NCBI GenBank assembly: GCA_963763755.1
Contig: CAVXQE010000012.1
Span: 124,001-188,000, forward strand
DNA length: 64,000 bases
Reading direction: 5' to 3'
Source of the DNA: Gaiellasilicea sp963763755
GTDB lineage: Bacteria > Actinomycetota > Thermoleophilia > Gaiellales > Gaiellaceae
Position 1 is the first letter of the stretch, and every line of letters starts with the position of its first letter. Position numbers and translations under genes: made by a program. The notes beneath the pieces are model-generated. The model made no database searches. It saw only the letters and a list, made by a program, of their open reading frames with translations, and was not told the origin of the DNA. Below are positions 1-8,488 of the stretch, piece by piece.

Positions 1-198
1 GTCCACGAGCACCGTCTCGCCGGCCGAGCGAAGGAGATAGGACGTGCAGGGGATCCGCCAGCGCGACTCGGCGAAGATCTCCGGATAGAGGTCGCGGCAC
101 GGCTCCCAGTCGGCGGTGTCCGGAAAGAGCTCCGCCAGCTCCCCCAGCTCGCCGACCGCGTCGACCAGCGGCACGAGCTCGACGGAGCCGACTACCAC
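1..198 (-). CDS. MBL-fold metallo-hydrolase, N-terminal fragment (cut by window edge)
   Basis: The first 66 codons of a gene that runs off the left edge of the window. The GTG start at 198 overlaps the TAG stop of the upstream FAH-family gene, continuing the coupled operon. The fragment has the extended N-terminus seen in many actinobacterial MBL-fold hydrolases: an acidic stretch beginning FPDT, a WRIPC segment near residue 50, a strand SYLLRSAG and then TVLVD, which in this family leads into the first beta strand before the HxHxDH metal site. That metal motif lies outside the window, so the family call rests on N-terminal resemblance only and the substrate cannot be named. Its place at the end of a catabolic-looking operon suggests a hydrolytic step on a small ester or thioester. 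Confidence 0.6.
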   Translation of the reverse strand, partial: MVVGSVELVPLVDAVGELGELAELFPDTADWEPCRDLYPEIFAESRWRIPCTSYLLRSAGETVLVD

Positions 199-1058
199 CT
201 GATCCGCTCCGGCGGCGGTTCCCCGTGCGCCTCCTGCCAGCCGATCACGGGATTTCGGAGCACGCCGATCCCCTCGATCTCCGCCTCGATCACGTCTCCC
301 GGCTTCAGGTAGAGCGAGGCTGCGTCCTCGGAGAAGCCCGCCACGCCCGAGACCGTCCCGGTCGAAAGAACGTCGCCGGCCGAGTATCCAAGTGCCGAGT
401 AGTGGCTGATGATCTCCGGGATCGTGACGCTCATCCGGCCGGAATGGGACGTCTGCCGCGTCCCTCCGTTCACGCGCAGCTCCATCGCGAGATTGTGCGG
501 GTCGGGGATCTCGTCCGGCGTCACGATCCACGGGCCGAGCGGACAGAAGGTGTCGATCGCCTTGCAGAAGCTGAAGACGCCGGAGCGCATCTCGCGCCGC
601 TGGATGTCGCGCGCGGTGATGTCGTTGAAGATCACGTAGCCGCCGACGTAGTCCATGGCTTCTTCCGGCGGGAACCACTTGCCGCTCTTCCTCAGGATGA
701 CCGCGAGCTCGAGCTCGTAGTCCAGCTCCTCGGTCAGATGCTCGGGATACACGACCGGCTCGTCGGGGCCGATGATCGCGTCCACGTTCTGGAAGAAGAC
801 GATCCACGGAGCGATCTCGTGCGACCAGTCGACGACTTTCGACTCCTCCTCGTGCTCACGGAAGTTGCCGGCCGTGTGGAAGAACTTCTTCGGGCTGATC
901 GGCGCGCGGAGCTTCGCCTCGGCCAGTGAGACCCGCTCGCCCGTGTCGTCGGCGCCGCCGCGCTCGAACCACGCCCGCATCGTCGGCACGTCGAGAACGA
1001 CGATCTCCTCGCCGTCGATCCGCCCAACGCGGCCCTCGTCGAAGGTGACGAGCTTCAT
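192..1058 (-). CDS. Fumarylacetoacetate hydrolase (FAH) family protein
   Basis: A complete 288-residue protein of normal length for the FAH/2-oxo-hydratase superfamily. These enzymes use a divalent metal to cleave C-C bonds in, or hydrate, or decarboxylate, ring-cleavage-type diketo acids. The metal-binding pattern is visible: ELDYELEL at about residues 111-118 supplies the E-x-E pair, and FNDITARD near 144-151 supplies the Asp. A conserved GxxxTGTVSG-like segment follows near residue 235. The ATG start overlaps the stop of the peroxiredoxin gene by four bases (ATGA). In this operon the enzyme probably acts downstream of the molybdenum hydroxylase in breakdown of an aromatic or heterocyclic compound. 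That role is inferred from context; the exact reaction (hydrolase, hydratase or isomerase) cannot be told from sequence. Confidence 0.85.
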   Translation of the reverse strand: MKLVTFDEGRVGRIDGEEIVVLDVPTMRAWFERGGADDTGERVSLAEAKLRAPISPKKFFHTAGNFREHEEESKVVDWSHEIAPWIVFFQNVDAIIGPDEPVVYPEHLTEELDYELELAVILRKSGKWFPPEEAMDYVGGYVIFNDITARDIQRREMRSGVFSFCKAIDTFCPLGPWIVTPDEIPDPHNLAMELRVNGGTRQTSHSGRMSVTIPEIISHYSALGYSAGDVLSTGTVSGVAGFSEDAASLYLKPGDVIEAEIEGIGVLRNPVIGWQEAHGEPPPERIRW

Positions 1059-1600
1059 CGCGCTCGCAGCCAGGCCAGGACGTCGCCGGCATTCTCGTCC
1101 GGCGGGAAGACGGGGTAGAAGACCTTGACGATGTCCCCATTCTCGGCCACGAGAGCGAGGCGCTTGTACAGGGTCTCGCCTGCAACCTCGAAGGTCGGGA
1201 AGCCGAGCGCGTCGCCGAGCCGCCGTTCCGGATCGGCCACCACCGGAAACGGCATCGCGTTCCGCTCTGCGAACTCGATCTGATCTGAGAGTGGCTGAGT
1301 CGAGATGCCGGCGACTCGCTTTCCAAGCGCGCGCAGCTCGCCGTGGGCATCGCGGAAGCCGCAGGACTGCGGGGTGCAGCCACGCGCGCCGGGCGTCTCG
1401 TCCCAGCCGGGGAGCATAGGGATGCCGGGGCGGCCGGTCCTCGGGTAGACGTAGAGCACGTCGAGGTCCCGCACGTTCACCGTGCCCTGCGACGACTCGA
1501 GCTCGAGGTCGGGCAGAGCGAGTCCGGTCAGGTGCGCCGCCCCGCCGTCGTCCTCGGGCACGGGCAGGTCGTCAGGCAGCGCGTAGGGGTCGTAGCTCAT
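1055..1600 (-). CDS. Peroxiredoxin, PrxQ/AhpC-TSA-like
   Basis: A 181-residue thioredoxin-fold peroxidase expected to reduce hydroperoxides in the cytoplasm. The active site reads GCTPQSC (Cys75 and Cys80), the C-x4-C spacing of PrxQ/BCP-type atypical 2-Cys peroxiredoxins, in which the first Cys is peroxidatic and the second resolving. The preceding strand YVYPRTGRPG resembles the usual FYP..xTPG segment but has an insertion before the catalytic Cys. This variant fits the actinobacterial peroxiredoxins often found beside flavin or Mo oxidoreductases. The ATG lies in a 4-base overlap with the M20 peptidase stop. It may detoxify peroxide made by the neighbouring flavoenzymes (inference). Confidence 0.82.
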   Translation of the reverse strand: MSYDPYALPDDLPVPEDDGGAAHLTGLALPDLELESSQGTVNVRDLDVLYVYPRTGRPGIPMLPGWDETPGARGCTPQSCGFRDAHGELRALGKRVAGISTQPLSDQIEFAERNAMPFPVVADPERRLGDALGFPTFEVAGETLYKRLALVAENGDIVKVFYPVFPPDENAGDVLAWLRAR

Positions 1601-2784
1601 GCGACTCCGCAGATCCTCTGCGCCGCGCGAGCATAGACCTCGGCGATCTTCACCAGCCCGTCGATCTCCAGATTCTCGCCGTACTCAGGGTCGGGCAGGC
1701 CGGACGAGGTGCCGTAGTTGACGGTCGCGATTCCGTAGCGCGAGAGCACGGAGGCGTCCGAGAACCAGCGGGTCACGTCCCGCTCCGGAGCCTCGCCGAA
1801 CACCTCCATATGCGACTCCTCGAGCGCGCCGACGAGCGGGTGCGACTCCTCGATTTCGGCGCCGGGCGCGGTCACGTAGACCTCCGCCTCCACCCCGTCG
1901 AGCGAGCGGGCGAACGCGAGCGCCTTGCGCCGCGCCTCCGCCATCGCCACGTCCGGCGGCACACGGAGATCGAGGAAGAGATCTGTTCGGTGCGGAGTCC
2001 GCGACACCCGCCACCCGAACCCGCCCTGGATCGCGCCCACGTTCGCGACTCCGCGCACGTCGCCGTAGCTCATCTCTTCCTCCCAGCTCGGCAACCAGGC
2101 GAGCACCCGGTCGAGAACGTCGCGCATGCGGACGATCGAGTTCTCCTCGAGCCGTCCGGACGAGAAGGCCGTATGGATGAACGGTCCGGATGTCGACAAG
2201 CGCAGCCAGATCGTTCCGAAGTGCGCAAGGACGAGCTTCTGCTCGGTCGGCTCGCCGAGGATGCACATGTCGGCGGCGCCTCCGTGGCCGACGAGATGAC
2301 GCGAGCCTGCGGCGTAGCCGCGGTACTCGGCGCCCTGTGCTTCGCCCTGCTGCGTCTTCTCGATCTCACCCGCGACGGCAGCGAGCAGCACGTCCCCGCG
2401 GAGGGCCGTGTCGGCAAGCGAGCGCAACGCGGCGAGATACGCCACGAGCGCACCCTTCATGTTCGAGATCCCGAGCCCGTAGATCCGGCCTTCGCGGACG
2501 AATCCTTCGGGCTGGAACCCGGGGATCCCGGCCAGCCACGGTTCGCGGCCGGAGTACGACGTATCCATGTGACCGTTGAACATCAGCGTCGGCCCGCCGC
2601 CTGTTCCCGCCCGGGTTGCGAGAACGTTCGCGCGCCCGTCCTCGACCTGCTGCCACTGCACGGCCAGACCGAGCTCCTCGCACTGGCCGGCCATCCAGGT
2701 CGCCATGGCCTCCTCCGAGCCGGTGAAGCTCGGGATCGACACGGCCGCCAAGGCGTCCGCGACCAGGCGCTCGCGGTCGATCAC
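1597..2784 (-). CDS. M20-family metallopeptidase/deacylase (ArgE/DapE/carboxypeptidase G2-like)
   Basis: A 395-residue protein of normal length for M20 dinuclear zinc amidohydrolases, which cleave N-acyl amino acids, carbamoyl groups or dipeptides. GHMDTS (His72, Asp74) is the first metal motif. The segment GISNMKG near 105-111 corresponds to the usual GxxDMKG, but the bridging Asp is replaced by Asn108. AGEIE near 138-142 replaces the usual DEE and keeps a catalytic Glu. A dimerisation/lid domain lies in about 190-300. The GTG start at 2784 overlaps the rhodanese stop (GTGA); longer upstream frames run inside the rhodanese gene and are rejected. The Asp-to-Asn change could alter metal content or specificity, or be a base error. 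The physiological substrate is unknown. Confidence 0.85.
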   Translation of the reverse strand: MIDRERLVADALAAVSIPSFTGSEEAMATWMAGQCEELGLAVQWQQVEDGRANVLATRAGTGGGPTLMFNGHMDTSYSGREPWLAGIPGFQPEGFVREGRIYGLGISNMKGALVAYLAALRSLADTALRGDVLLAAVAGEIEKTQQGEAQGAEYRGYAAGSRHLVGHGGAADMCILGEPTEQKLVLAHFGTIWLRLSTSGPFIHTAFSSGRLEENSIVRMRDVLDRVLAWLPSWEEEMSYGDVRGVANVGAIQGGFGWRVSRTPHRTDLFLDLRVPPDVAMAEARRKALAFARSLDGVEAEVYVTAPGAEIEESHPLVGALEESHMEVFGEAPERDVTRWFSDASVLSRYGIATVNYGTSSGLPDPEYGENLEIDGLVKIAEVYARAAQRICGVA

Positions 2785-3206
2785 CGGTCGGGCCCTCCCA
2801 TCCCTGGCAGCCCGGCGTCCCGAGGCGGGGCCGGCATCGTCGGCAGGCCGGCCGCGCGCCACGCCTGAAAGCCGCCGGCCAGATCGCCCGCACGCGAGAA
2901 CCCGAGCTCGCGCAGCGCGGCGGCCGCGAAGCTCGACGAGTAGCCCTCGTTGCAGACGAGCACGAGCTCCAGCTCGCGCTGCGCAACGTTCGGGTTCGAG
3001 AAGCCGGAGTTCTCGTCCACACGCCACTCGAGCACCGACCGCGGCACGTGCACCGATCCCGGGATGACGCCGTCTTGCTCGCGCTCGTCGTGCGAGCGCA
3101 GGTCGACGAGGACCGAGCCGTTCGCTGCCCGTGCCAGCGCCTCAGCAGGCCCGTAGCGGCGAATGCCGCTCCGTGCCTCGGCCAGCAGCTCCGCGACGCT
3201 GCTCAC
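2781..3206 (-). CDS. Rhodanese-like domain protein
   Basis: A 141-residue single rhodanese domain. The sequence shows VLVDLRSHDERE (CH2A motif region), then IPGSVHVPRS, then the active-site loop CNEGYSSS with Cys85, followed by LRELGFSRAGDLAGGFQAW, which is typical of the C-terminal rhodanese helix. Such proteins carry a persulfide on the loop Cys for sulfur transfer, and similar domains serve Mo-cofactor sulfuration or thiol repair. The GTG start overlaps the methyltransferase stop (GTGA). In an operon with a molybdenum hydroxylase, whose xanthine-oxidase relatives need a terminal sulfido ligand, a role in cofactor sulfuration is attractive but is only inferred. Confidence 0.85.
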   Translation of the reverse strand: MSSVAELLAEARSGIRRYGPAEALARAANGSVLVDLRSHDEREQDGVIPGSVHVPRSVLEWRVDENSGFSNPNVAQRELELVLVCNEGYSSSFAAAALRELGFSRAGDLAGGFQAWRAAGLPTMPAPPRDAGLPGMGGPDR

Positions 3207-4027
3207 GGCTTCCGCCCCGAGCCGAGCTTGACTGCGACGGGGACCTCGAAGCCGTCGCCGTCGCGGTACTCCTCCAGCAATTCTTCGAAGCGGGCGCGAA
3301 TTGCCTGCTGGGTCTCCTCGCTTTGCGCGACCACGAGCGGGCGGACGCGCACCGTGCCCTCGACGAGCCCGTCCCAGAGCTCGGCGGCGCTCTGGACTCG
3401 GAGGGAAAAGTCGATCGTCTGGACCACGGCGTGCTCGAGGCCCGAATTGCTGAGCAACCGCTCGAACTCGACGTCGTCGGCGAACCGGAAGATCGGCGGG
3501 CCCGGCGGGATGTCCGCCGGCGGCGCGGCACCGACGTCCGCGACCGCATCGAGGAGGACGCCCAGCCATCGGCCTCGCGTCGGCTCGTCCCAAACTGTGA
3601 ATGCAACGCCGCCGCCGGGGCTCAGGACGCGTGCTGCCTCCGCCACTGCCAGCTCCGGCCTCCCGAGATGAAGGAGCACGAATGCAGCGGTGACCGCGTC
3701 GAAGGAGGAGTCCTCGAATGGCAGCGACGTCGCGTCGCCGTGAACGAACTCCGCTCCCGGCACACGGGCGCGCGCAAACTCGAGCATCGCCTCGGACAGA
3801 TCGAGCCCCACGACCTGCGCACCGCGCGCGACGGCACGATCCGCGACATACCCCGGGCCTGTCGCCACGTCGAGAAGCTTCACACCCTCGCCCGCCTCGA
3901 CCGCATCCAGCAGGTGCTCCGCGAGCCGGGCTGTGACTCGGCTACCGAGGGCGTCGTACGCGGCGGCTTCCTTGGCCGCCCAGCCCTCGGCCTCGAACGC
4001 GTCGAACGCCTCCGGGTCGAAGCTCAC
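3203..4027 (-). CDS. Class I SAM-dependent methyltransferase (UbiE/type 11)
   Basis: A 274-residue protein with the Methyltransf_11 fold. Motif I LLDVATGPGY at about residues 51-60 binds SAM, VVGLDLSEAML forms the acidic loop after strand 2, GDATSLPF is motif II/III, and VLSPGGG is the post-I strand. A C-terminal lid rich in acidic residues follows. The GTG start overlaps the TGA of the upstream LLM oxidoreductase. The substrate is not evident; in UbiE-like members it is usually a small hydrophobic acceptor. The gene is intact, unlike its upstream neighbour. Confidence 0.85.
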   Translation of the reverse strand: MSFDPEAFDAFEAEGWAAKEAAAYDALGSRVTARLAEHLLDAVEAGEGVKLLDVATGPGYVADRAVARGAQVVGLDLSEAMLEFARARVPGAEFVHGDATSLPFEDSSFDAVTAAFVLLHLGRPELAVAEAARVLSPGGGVAFTVWDEPTRGRWLGVLLDAVADVGAAPPADIPPGPPIFRFADDVEFERLLSNSGLEHAVVQTIDFSLRVQSAAELWDGLVEGTVRVRPLVVAQSEETQQAIRARFEELLEEYRDGDGFEVPVAVKLGSGRKP

Positions 4028-5056
4028 GCCCGAACGTGCGGCAGCACCTTTTCCCCGAAGAGGCGGATCTGGTCGTGTCGCTTGTCGCCCCACAGCTCGA
4101 GCATGACATGGGTGCAGCCGGCGTCCCGGTACTCCTCGATCGCCGCGATGCAGTCCGCCGGCGTGCCGGCGATGGGCTTGCACTTGTCGAGGATTGCGTC
4201 GGTCACCTTCGCCTTGGCGGCCAACCGGCCGCCCTGCTCCATCGCCTCCGCGACCGGCCGGATCTCGTCCTGCTCGAGGCCCGGCGAGATCGAGGAGTGT
4301 GTCCGCGGAGCCCTGGATGTTCTGAACCTTGTTGGCGAGATACATCCCCGCGATCTCGCGTGCCCCGTCCCGGCCCTTGTCCCGGTCCTCGTCGATCGAG
4401 GCGACGACGGTGCAGCCGACGTCGATCTCCTGGCCGACCAGCTCGCGGGTGTGCCGGACGAAGGCGGGCGTCGTGATCGAGGGCGTCAGGCACCCGTCAG
4501 CCAGCTCCGCCGCGAGGCCCATCATCTTCGGCGCCGTCGCGGCGACGTAGACGGGCGGAACGTCACGGGGCGTGTGGGCCTCGTCCGAAAGTGCCGGCAC
4601 CGACGCGCTCCACGTGTCTCCGTCGTACTCGAACGCGTCGCCGCCGAGAACGCCGCGAACGATCGCGACCGCGTCCCGCATCGGCCCGAGCGTCTTCTTC
4701 GTCTGCATCTTCGCGTTGTTGAGGAAGATCTTCGAGGTCCCGAAGCCGAGGATGAACCGTCCGGGACCGGCCGCCTCCTGCACGACACGTGCGTCCATCG
4801 CCACCTGCACCGGATGGCGGGTGAAGGGAGAGATGATCCCCCAGCCGATCGTCAGCCGTTCCGTCTCGCGCGCCATCAGCGCCGAGACGACGGTCGAGGA
4901 GCGGGCCTCCATCTGGTGCTTTCGCCACCAGGGATACGCCTCGGCCAGCCAGACCGTGTCCATCCCGGCCTCGTCCATCACGCGCGCCGACTCGAGCATC
5001 TCGTCGAGCGGCTCCATCGTGAGTTGCATCACGCCGATCCGAAACGGGACCGCCAC
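4024..5056 (-). CDS. LLM-class (luciferase-like) F420-dependent oxidoreductase, one frame break
   Basis: A TIM-barrel luciferase-like monooxygenase/F420 oxidoreductase of about 344 residues. The N-terminal part shows MDEAGMDTVWLAEAYPW, the conserved GWGIISPFTRHP segment and GFGTSK. The C-terminal part contains GTPADCIAAIEEYRDAG and VMLELWG, which is typical of the F420 subgroup. The two parts are in different frames, joined near 4281, where GCCGGGCCTC should probably be GCCGGCCTC (one extra G). The GTG start at 5056 lies 5 bases after the CoxG-like stop. The family uses F420 or FMN to hydride-transfer or oxygenate small organics. Partner genes suggest action on the same substrate pathway as the Mo hydroxylase. 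Confidence 0.85.
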
Positions 5057-5061
5057 GGCGG

Positions 5062-5547
5062 CTAGGCCTTGTCTTCGGTGTCGTGCTCGACGCCGCCTCG
5101 ACCCTCAGCGGCCTCGCTGACCTGCTTCTCGAGCGCGGTGAGAACGTTCCCGACCTGTTGGTTGATGATCGGCTGCAGGACGCGCTGGCCCATCGCACCG
5201 ACCGGGCCTGCGATCTTGACGTCGGCCTCCCAGCGCATCGAGGTCCCCGTGCCCGCCTCGGAGAGGTGGAACTGGGTCTGCATGTTCATGATCGCGCCCA
5301 CGCCGTTCCCCTTGGCGTTCAGCTGCGCGAACTCCGGCGGACGCTCCTCGACCTTGTCGAAGTCGATCGTCATTCGCAGCCCGCCGAGACCGAGCGGGAT
5401 CTTGACCTTTGCCTGCCAGTGGCGATCGTCCTTGACCTCGAAGCCCTCCACGCCCGGCATCAGCTTCGCCATCTGCGCTGGGTCGTTGAGAACCTCCCAG
5501 ACGACGTCGCGCGGCGCCGAAAGCTCCTTCGTCCCCTCGACCTTCAT
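5062..5547 (-). CDS. CoxG-like SRPBCC-family protein
   Basis: A 161-residue START/SRPBCC-fold protein of the CoxG type. The N-terminus MKVEGTKELSAPRDVVWEVL and the motif DPAQMAKLMPGVEGFE are hallmarks of CoxG, a protein linked to membrane recruitment of form I CO dehydrogenase and found with many CoxL-type hydroxylases. The final strand/helix IINQQVGNVLTALEKQV forms the C-terminal helix over the hydrophobic cavity. The ATG overlaps the CoxL-type stop (ATGA). Carriage beside the Mo hydroxylase genes supports a maturation or anchoring role; the C-terminal tail is short and acidic. Confidence 0.88.
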   Translation of the reverse strand: MKVEGTKELSAPRDVVWEVLNDPAQMAKLMPGVEGFEVKDDRHWQAKVKIPLGLGGLRMTIDFDKVEERPPEFAQLNAKGNGVGAIMNMQTQFHLSEAGTGTSMRWEADVKIAGPVGAMGQRVLQPIINQQVGNVLTALEKQVSEAAEGRGGVEHDTEDKA

Positions 5548-8006
5548 GCCGACACCACGGTGACGTTCGCGCGCGTCTTCTCCGGGTCCTGGAGCATCGA
5601 CCACACGCGGTGGGAGGGATTGCAGCTGGTGTAGACGATCGGCTTGCCGGCGGGCCGCAGGGCGTCCTGGATCGCCGAGCCGATGCAGTGGATGCCGCCG
5701 CCACCACCCTCGCCCATCCCCTTGGAGCCGAGCGGCGAGAACGGTGAAGGCGACTCGATCGAGCCGGTCTTCAGCGCCGGCACGTCGAGCGCGTGCGGGA
5801 CGTGGTAGTCGTAGAAGTTCGAGGTCAGCAGCTGTCCGTCCTCGTCGTAGACGAAGTCCTCGTGGAGTGCGGCCCCGATCGCATGCGCAGTCGCGCCGTG
5901 CACCTGGCCCTCGACGATCTGCGGATGGATGCGCGTGCCGCAGTCGTCCACGGCCGCGTAGTCGACGATCTCGGTGACGCCGGTCTCCTGGTCGACCTCG
6001 ACCACGCAGGCGTGGATCTGCGTCGCATACGTCAGGGTCAGCTTGCCCATCTTCTTCTCGACGTCGACCATCCCGAAGTACGGCCGGTAGACGAAGCGGT
6101 GGTTCAGCGTCGGGTTGAAGTCGGGCGGCAGGAACGCGTTGTTCGCGTTGACGATCGCGCCGAGCGCCATGAACGGCAGGGCGGCCTCGGGCGGGCCGTC
6201 CTTGATCCGCGCGAAACCGTCGGCGAGCTCGATCTGTCCCTCGTCGCACTGCAGCACCGCGGCGGCGAGCGTGACCATCTCCGCCCGCAGCAGATCGGCC
6301 GCCCCCTTCACGGCGCCGAGGCCGGTGACCGCGAACTGGCTCGCGTACGTGCCCGAGAAGCCGGCATGCGAGTTGAAGAACGTGTCGTGGCCGGAGCGCA
6401 CGTGCACCTGGTCGGGCGAGCAGCCGATGATGTCCGCGACGACCTGCGAGGACGTCGTCTCGTGGCCCTGGCCCTGCGGCACCGTCCCGAGCGTCACGAC
6501 GACCTCGCCGAAGATGTCGAGCTTCACGGTCGCCGCCTCGTTGTTCCCCGAGAACTGAAGGTCCGGGTTGAGCAGCTGCGACTGGCCGAAGTTGTTCGTG
6601 CCGGAGTCGAGCGTCGAGCCGATGCCGATCCCGAGCAGCTTGCCGCGCGTGAGCGCCTCCGCCTTCCGCTCCTCGATCGTGTCGTAGCCGATCAGGTCGA
6701 GGGCGATGTCGAGGCAGCGGGCGTAGTCGCCGGAGTCGTACACGCAGCCGTTCGGCGTCTCGTACGGCATCTGCTCGGTCTTGACGTAGTTCCGCTTCCG
6801 GATCTCGACGGGGTCGAGGTCGAGCTCGGAGGCGACGATGTCGATGATCCGCTCGGTCAGCCAGAGGTGCTGCATCCGCGAGTAGCCACGGTTCGGCGAC
6901 ACGGGCGACTTGTTCGTCGTCACCTGCGTGAAGTCGACGCGGATGTTCCGCCAGGCGTAGCAGCCCGGGGTCACCTGCGCCCAGATGATGCAGCCGAGCG
7001 GCTCGTAGCGCGGGAACGCGCCGCAGTCGTCGAGCGCCTTGACGTTGAAGCCGAGCATCGTCCCGTCCGACTTGACCGCGACCTCGATGTCGTGGAACCA
7101 GCGCTCGTTGCCGTGGGCGTTCGCCGTGTGCTGGTCGGTGCGCCACTCGGTCCAGTTCACGGGCCGGTTCAGCTTCCGTGCCAGCAGGCAGAGCGTGACG
7201 TAGTAGGGGTGGAGACAGATCTTGTTGCCGAAGCCGCCGCCGATGTCGCGGGTGATGAAGCGCAGCTTGTCGATCCCGGTGCGGAGCGCCGGTGCCATCC
7301 AGATCGCGCCCACGCCGGGCATCTGGTGGTTGCAGTGCAGCGTCCACTGGCCGGTGCCCTTCTCGTACTCGACGAGCGCGCCCGAGCATTCGAGCGGCGT
7401 CGAGCTGAAGCGGTGGAAGTGGAGCTCGTCGATCTTGACGATGTGGTCGGCCTCCGCCTTCGCCGCCTCCCAGTCGCCCCAGTCGAAGACGCCGCTCCAC
7501 ACGACGTTGGAGCCGGCCTCGTCGTGCATCACGGTCTCGTTCTTGACCGCCTCGCGTGCGTCGACGAGTACGTCGAGCGGCTCGTACTCGACCGCCACGA
7601 GCTCGGCGGCGTCGCGCGCGAGCTCGCGGGTCCTGGCGCAGACCGCAGCCACCGGCTCGCCCATGAACCTCACGCTGCCGACGGCGAGCGCGTAGTCCTT
7701 GATGTTCGCGCCCGGCGGGACCGACATCTCGAAGAACGGGTCGGTCTGGATCGCGACCTCGTCGCCTGTCAGCGTCCCGAAGACGCCGTCGAGCTCGAGC
7801 GCCGCCGAGACGTCGATCGAGACGATCTTCGCGTGGGCGTGCGGCGAGCGGACGAAGTGCACGTAGCCCATGCCGTGCCGGCGAACGTCGTCGAAGAAGA
7901 CCCCCTGGCCCTGGACGAGCCGCCGGTCTTCCTTGCGCGGGATCGACTGCCCGATGTGCCCCTTCTGCAGCTCGACCGGCGCGGTGGTGGTCTCGGTCGT
8001 GCTCAC
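5544..8006 (-). CDS. Xanthine dehydrogenase-family molybdenum hydroxylase, large (MoCo-binding) subunit
   Basis: An 820-residue molybdopterin cytosine dinucleotide subunit, intact. IGQSIPRKED opens the ald_Xan_dh_C domain. GGGFGNK near residues 256-262 is the first MoCo loop, and KGMGEGGG near the C-terminus carries the conserved catalytic Glu. The active-site loop reads PNRGYSR (371-377). That is neither AYxCSFR of form I CO dehydrogenase nor AYRGAGR of form II, so CO oxidation is unlikely and an organic substrate (N-heterocycle, aldehyde or purine-like) is more plausible. The GTG start overlaps the small-subunit stop (GTGA). Subunit order M-S-L-G, read along the minus strand, matches cox-type operons. 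Confidence 0.92.
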   Translation of the reverse strand: MSTTETTTAPVELQKGHIGQSIPRKEDRRLVQGQGVFFDDVRRHGMGYVHFVRSPHAHAKIVSIDVSAALELDGVFGTLTGDEVAIQTDPFFEMSVPPGANIKDYALAVGSVRFMGEPVAAVCARTRELARDAAELVAVEYEPLDVLVDAREAVKNETVMHDEAGSNVVWSGVFDWGDWEAAKAEADHIVKIDELHFHRFSSTPLECSGALVEYEKGTGQWTLHCNHQMPGVGAIWMAPALRTGIDKLRFITRDIGGGFGNKICLHPYYVTLCLLARKLNRPVNWTEWRTDQHTANAHGNERWFHDIEVAVKSDGTMLGFNVKALDDCGAFPRYEPLGCIIWAQVTPGCYAWRNIRVDFTQVTTNKSPVSPNRGYSRMQHLWLTERIIDIVASELDLDPVEIRKRNYVKTEQMPYETPNGCVYDSGDYARCLDIALDLIGYDTIEERKAEALTRGKLLGIGIGSTLDSGTNNFGQSQLLNPDLQFSGNNEAATVKLDIFGEVVVTLGTVPQGQGHETTSSQVVADIIGCSPDQVHVRSGHDTFFNSHAGFSGTYASQFAVTGLGAVKGAADLLRAEMVTLAAAVLQCDEGQIELADGFARIKDGPPEAALPFMALGAIVNANNAFLPPDFNPTLNHRFVYRPYFGMVDVEKKMGKLTLTYATQIHACVVEVDQETGVTEIVDYAAVDDCGTRIHPQIVEGQVHGATAHAIGAALHEDFVYDEDGQLLTSNFYDYHVPHALDVPALKTGSIESPSPFSPLGSKGMGEGGGGGIHCIGSAIQDALRPAGKPIVYTSCNPSHRVWSMLQDPEKTRANVTVVSA

Positions 8007-8488
8007 GCTTTCGCTCCGGCCGACACGATCGCCTCGACGATGTTCACGTAGCCGGTGCAGCGGCAGATGTTGCCCTGGATCGCGGTCCGCGCCTCGTCCT
8101 CGCTCGGATGCGGGTTCTGCGCGAGCAGCGACGACGCGCTCATCAGCATCCCGGGCGTGCAGTAGCCGCACTGGAGAGCGTGATGCGCGGAGAACGACTG
8201 CTGCAGCGGACTGAGCTCTTCGCCGTTCGCGAGCCCCTCCACCGTTCCGATCTTCGCGCCGTCGGCCTGGACGGCGAGCAGCATGCAGCTCTTCACGGCC
8301 TGACCGTCGAGGTGAACCGTGCAGGCACCGCAGTTGCCGGTGTCGCAGCCCACGTGCGTCCCTGTCAGTTCGAGGTCGTCGCGGATGAAGTGGACGAGCA
8401 GGCGGCGCGCGTCCACCTCGCGCTCGTAGACGTCGCCGTTGACGTCGACCGAGATGGTGCGGCTCATGGACGGCTCTTCCACACTCAC
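8003..8488 (-). CDS. Xanthine dehydrogenase-family small subunit, two [2Fe-2S] clusters
   Basis: A protein of about 161 residues that transfers electrons from the Mo site to the flavin subunit. The N-terminal plant-type ferredoxin domain has CDTGNCGACTV with a further Cys in KSCMLL. The C-terminal helical domain has CGYCTPGM and CRCTGY. All eight cluster ligands are visible. The GTG at 8488 sits in a GTGA overlap with the medium-subunit stop and has GGAG about eight bases upstream. An ATG at 8467 is the alternative start and would shorten the protein by seven residues without touching the domain. Confidence 0.92.
   Translation of the reverse strand: MSVEEPSMSRTISVDVNGDVYEREVDARRLLVHFIRDDLELTGTHVGCDTGNCGACTVHLDGQAVKSCMLLAVQADGAKIGTVEGLANGEELSPLQQSFSAHHALQCGYCTPGMLMSASSLLAQNPHPSEDEARTAIQGNICRCTGYVNIVEAIVSAGAKA

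Noticed and set aside
1810..2868. Plus-strand frame of about 350 codons
   Set aside because: Antisense to the M20 peptidase, which has clear motifs and overlaps; no domain seen.
5793..8051. Long open frame (over 700 codons) on the plus strand
   Set aside because: It lies antisense to the intact Mo-hydroxylase large subunit, is rich in Arg, Val and Asp as expected from GC-skewed antisense codons, and has no recognisable domain.
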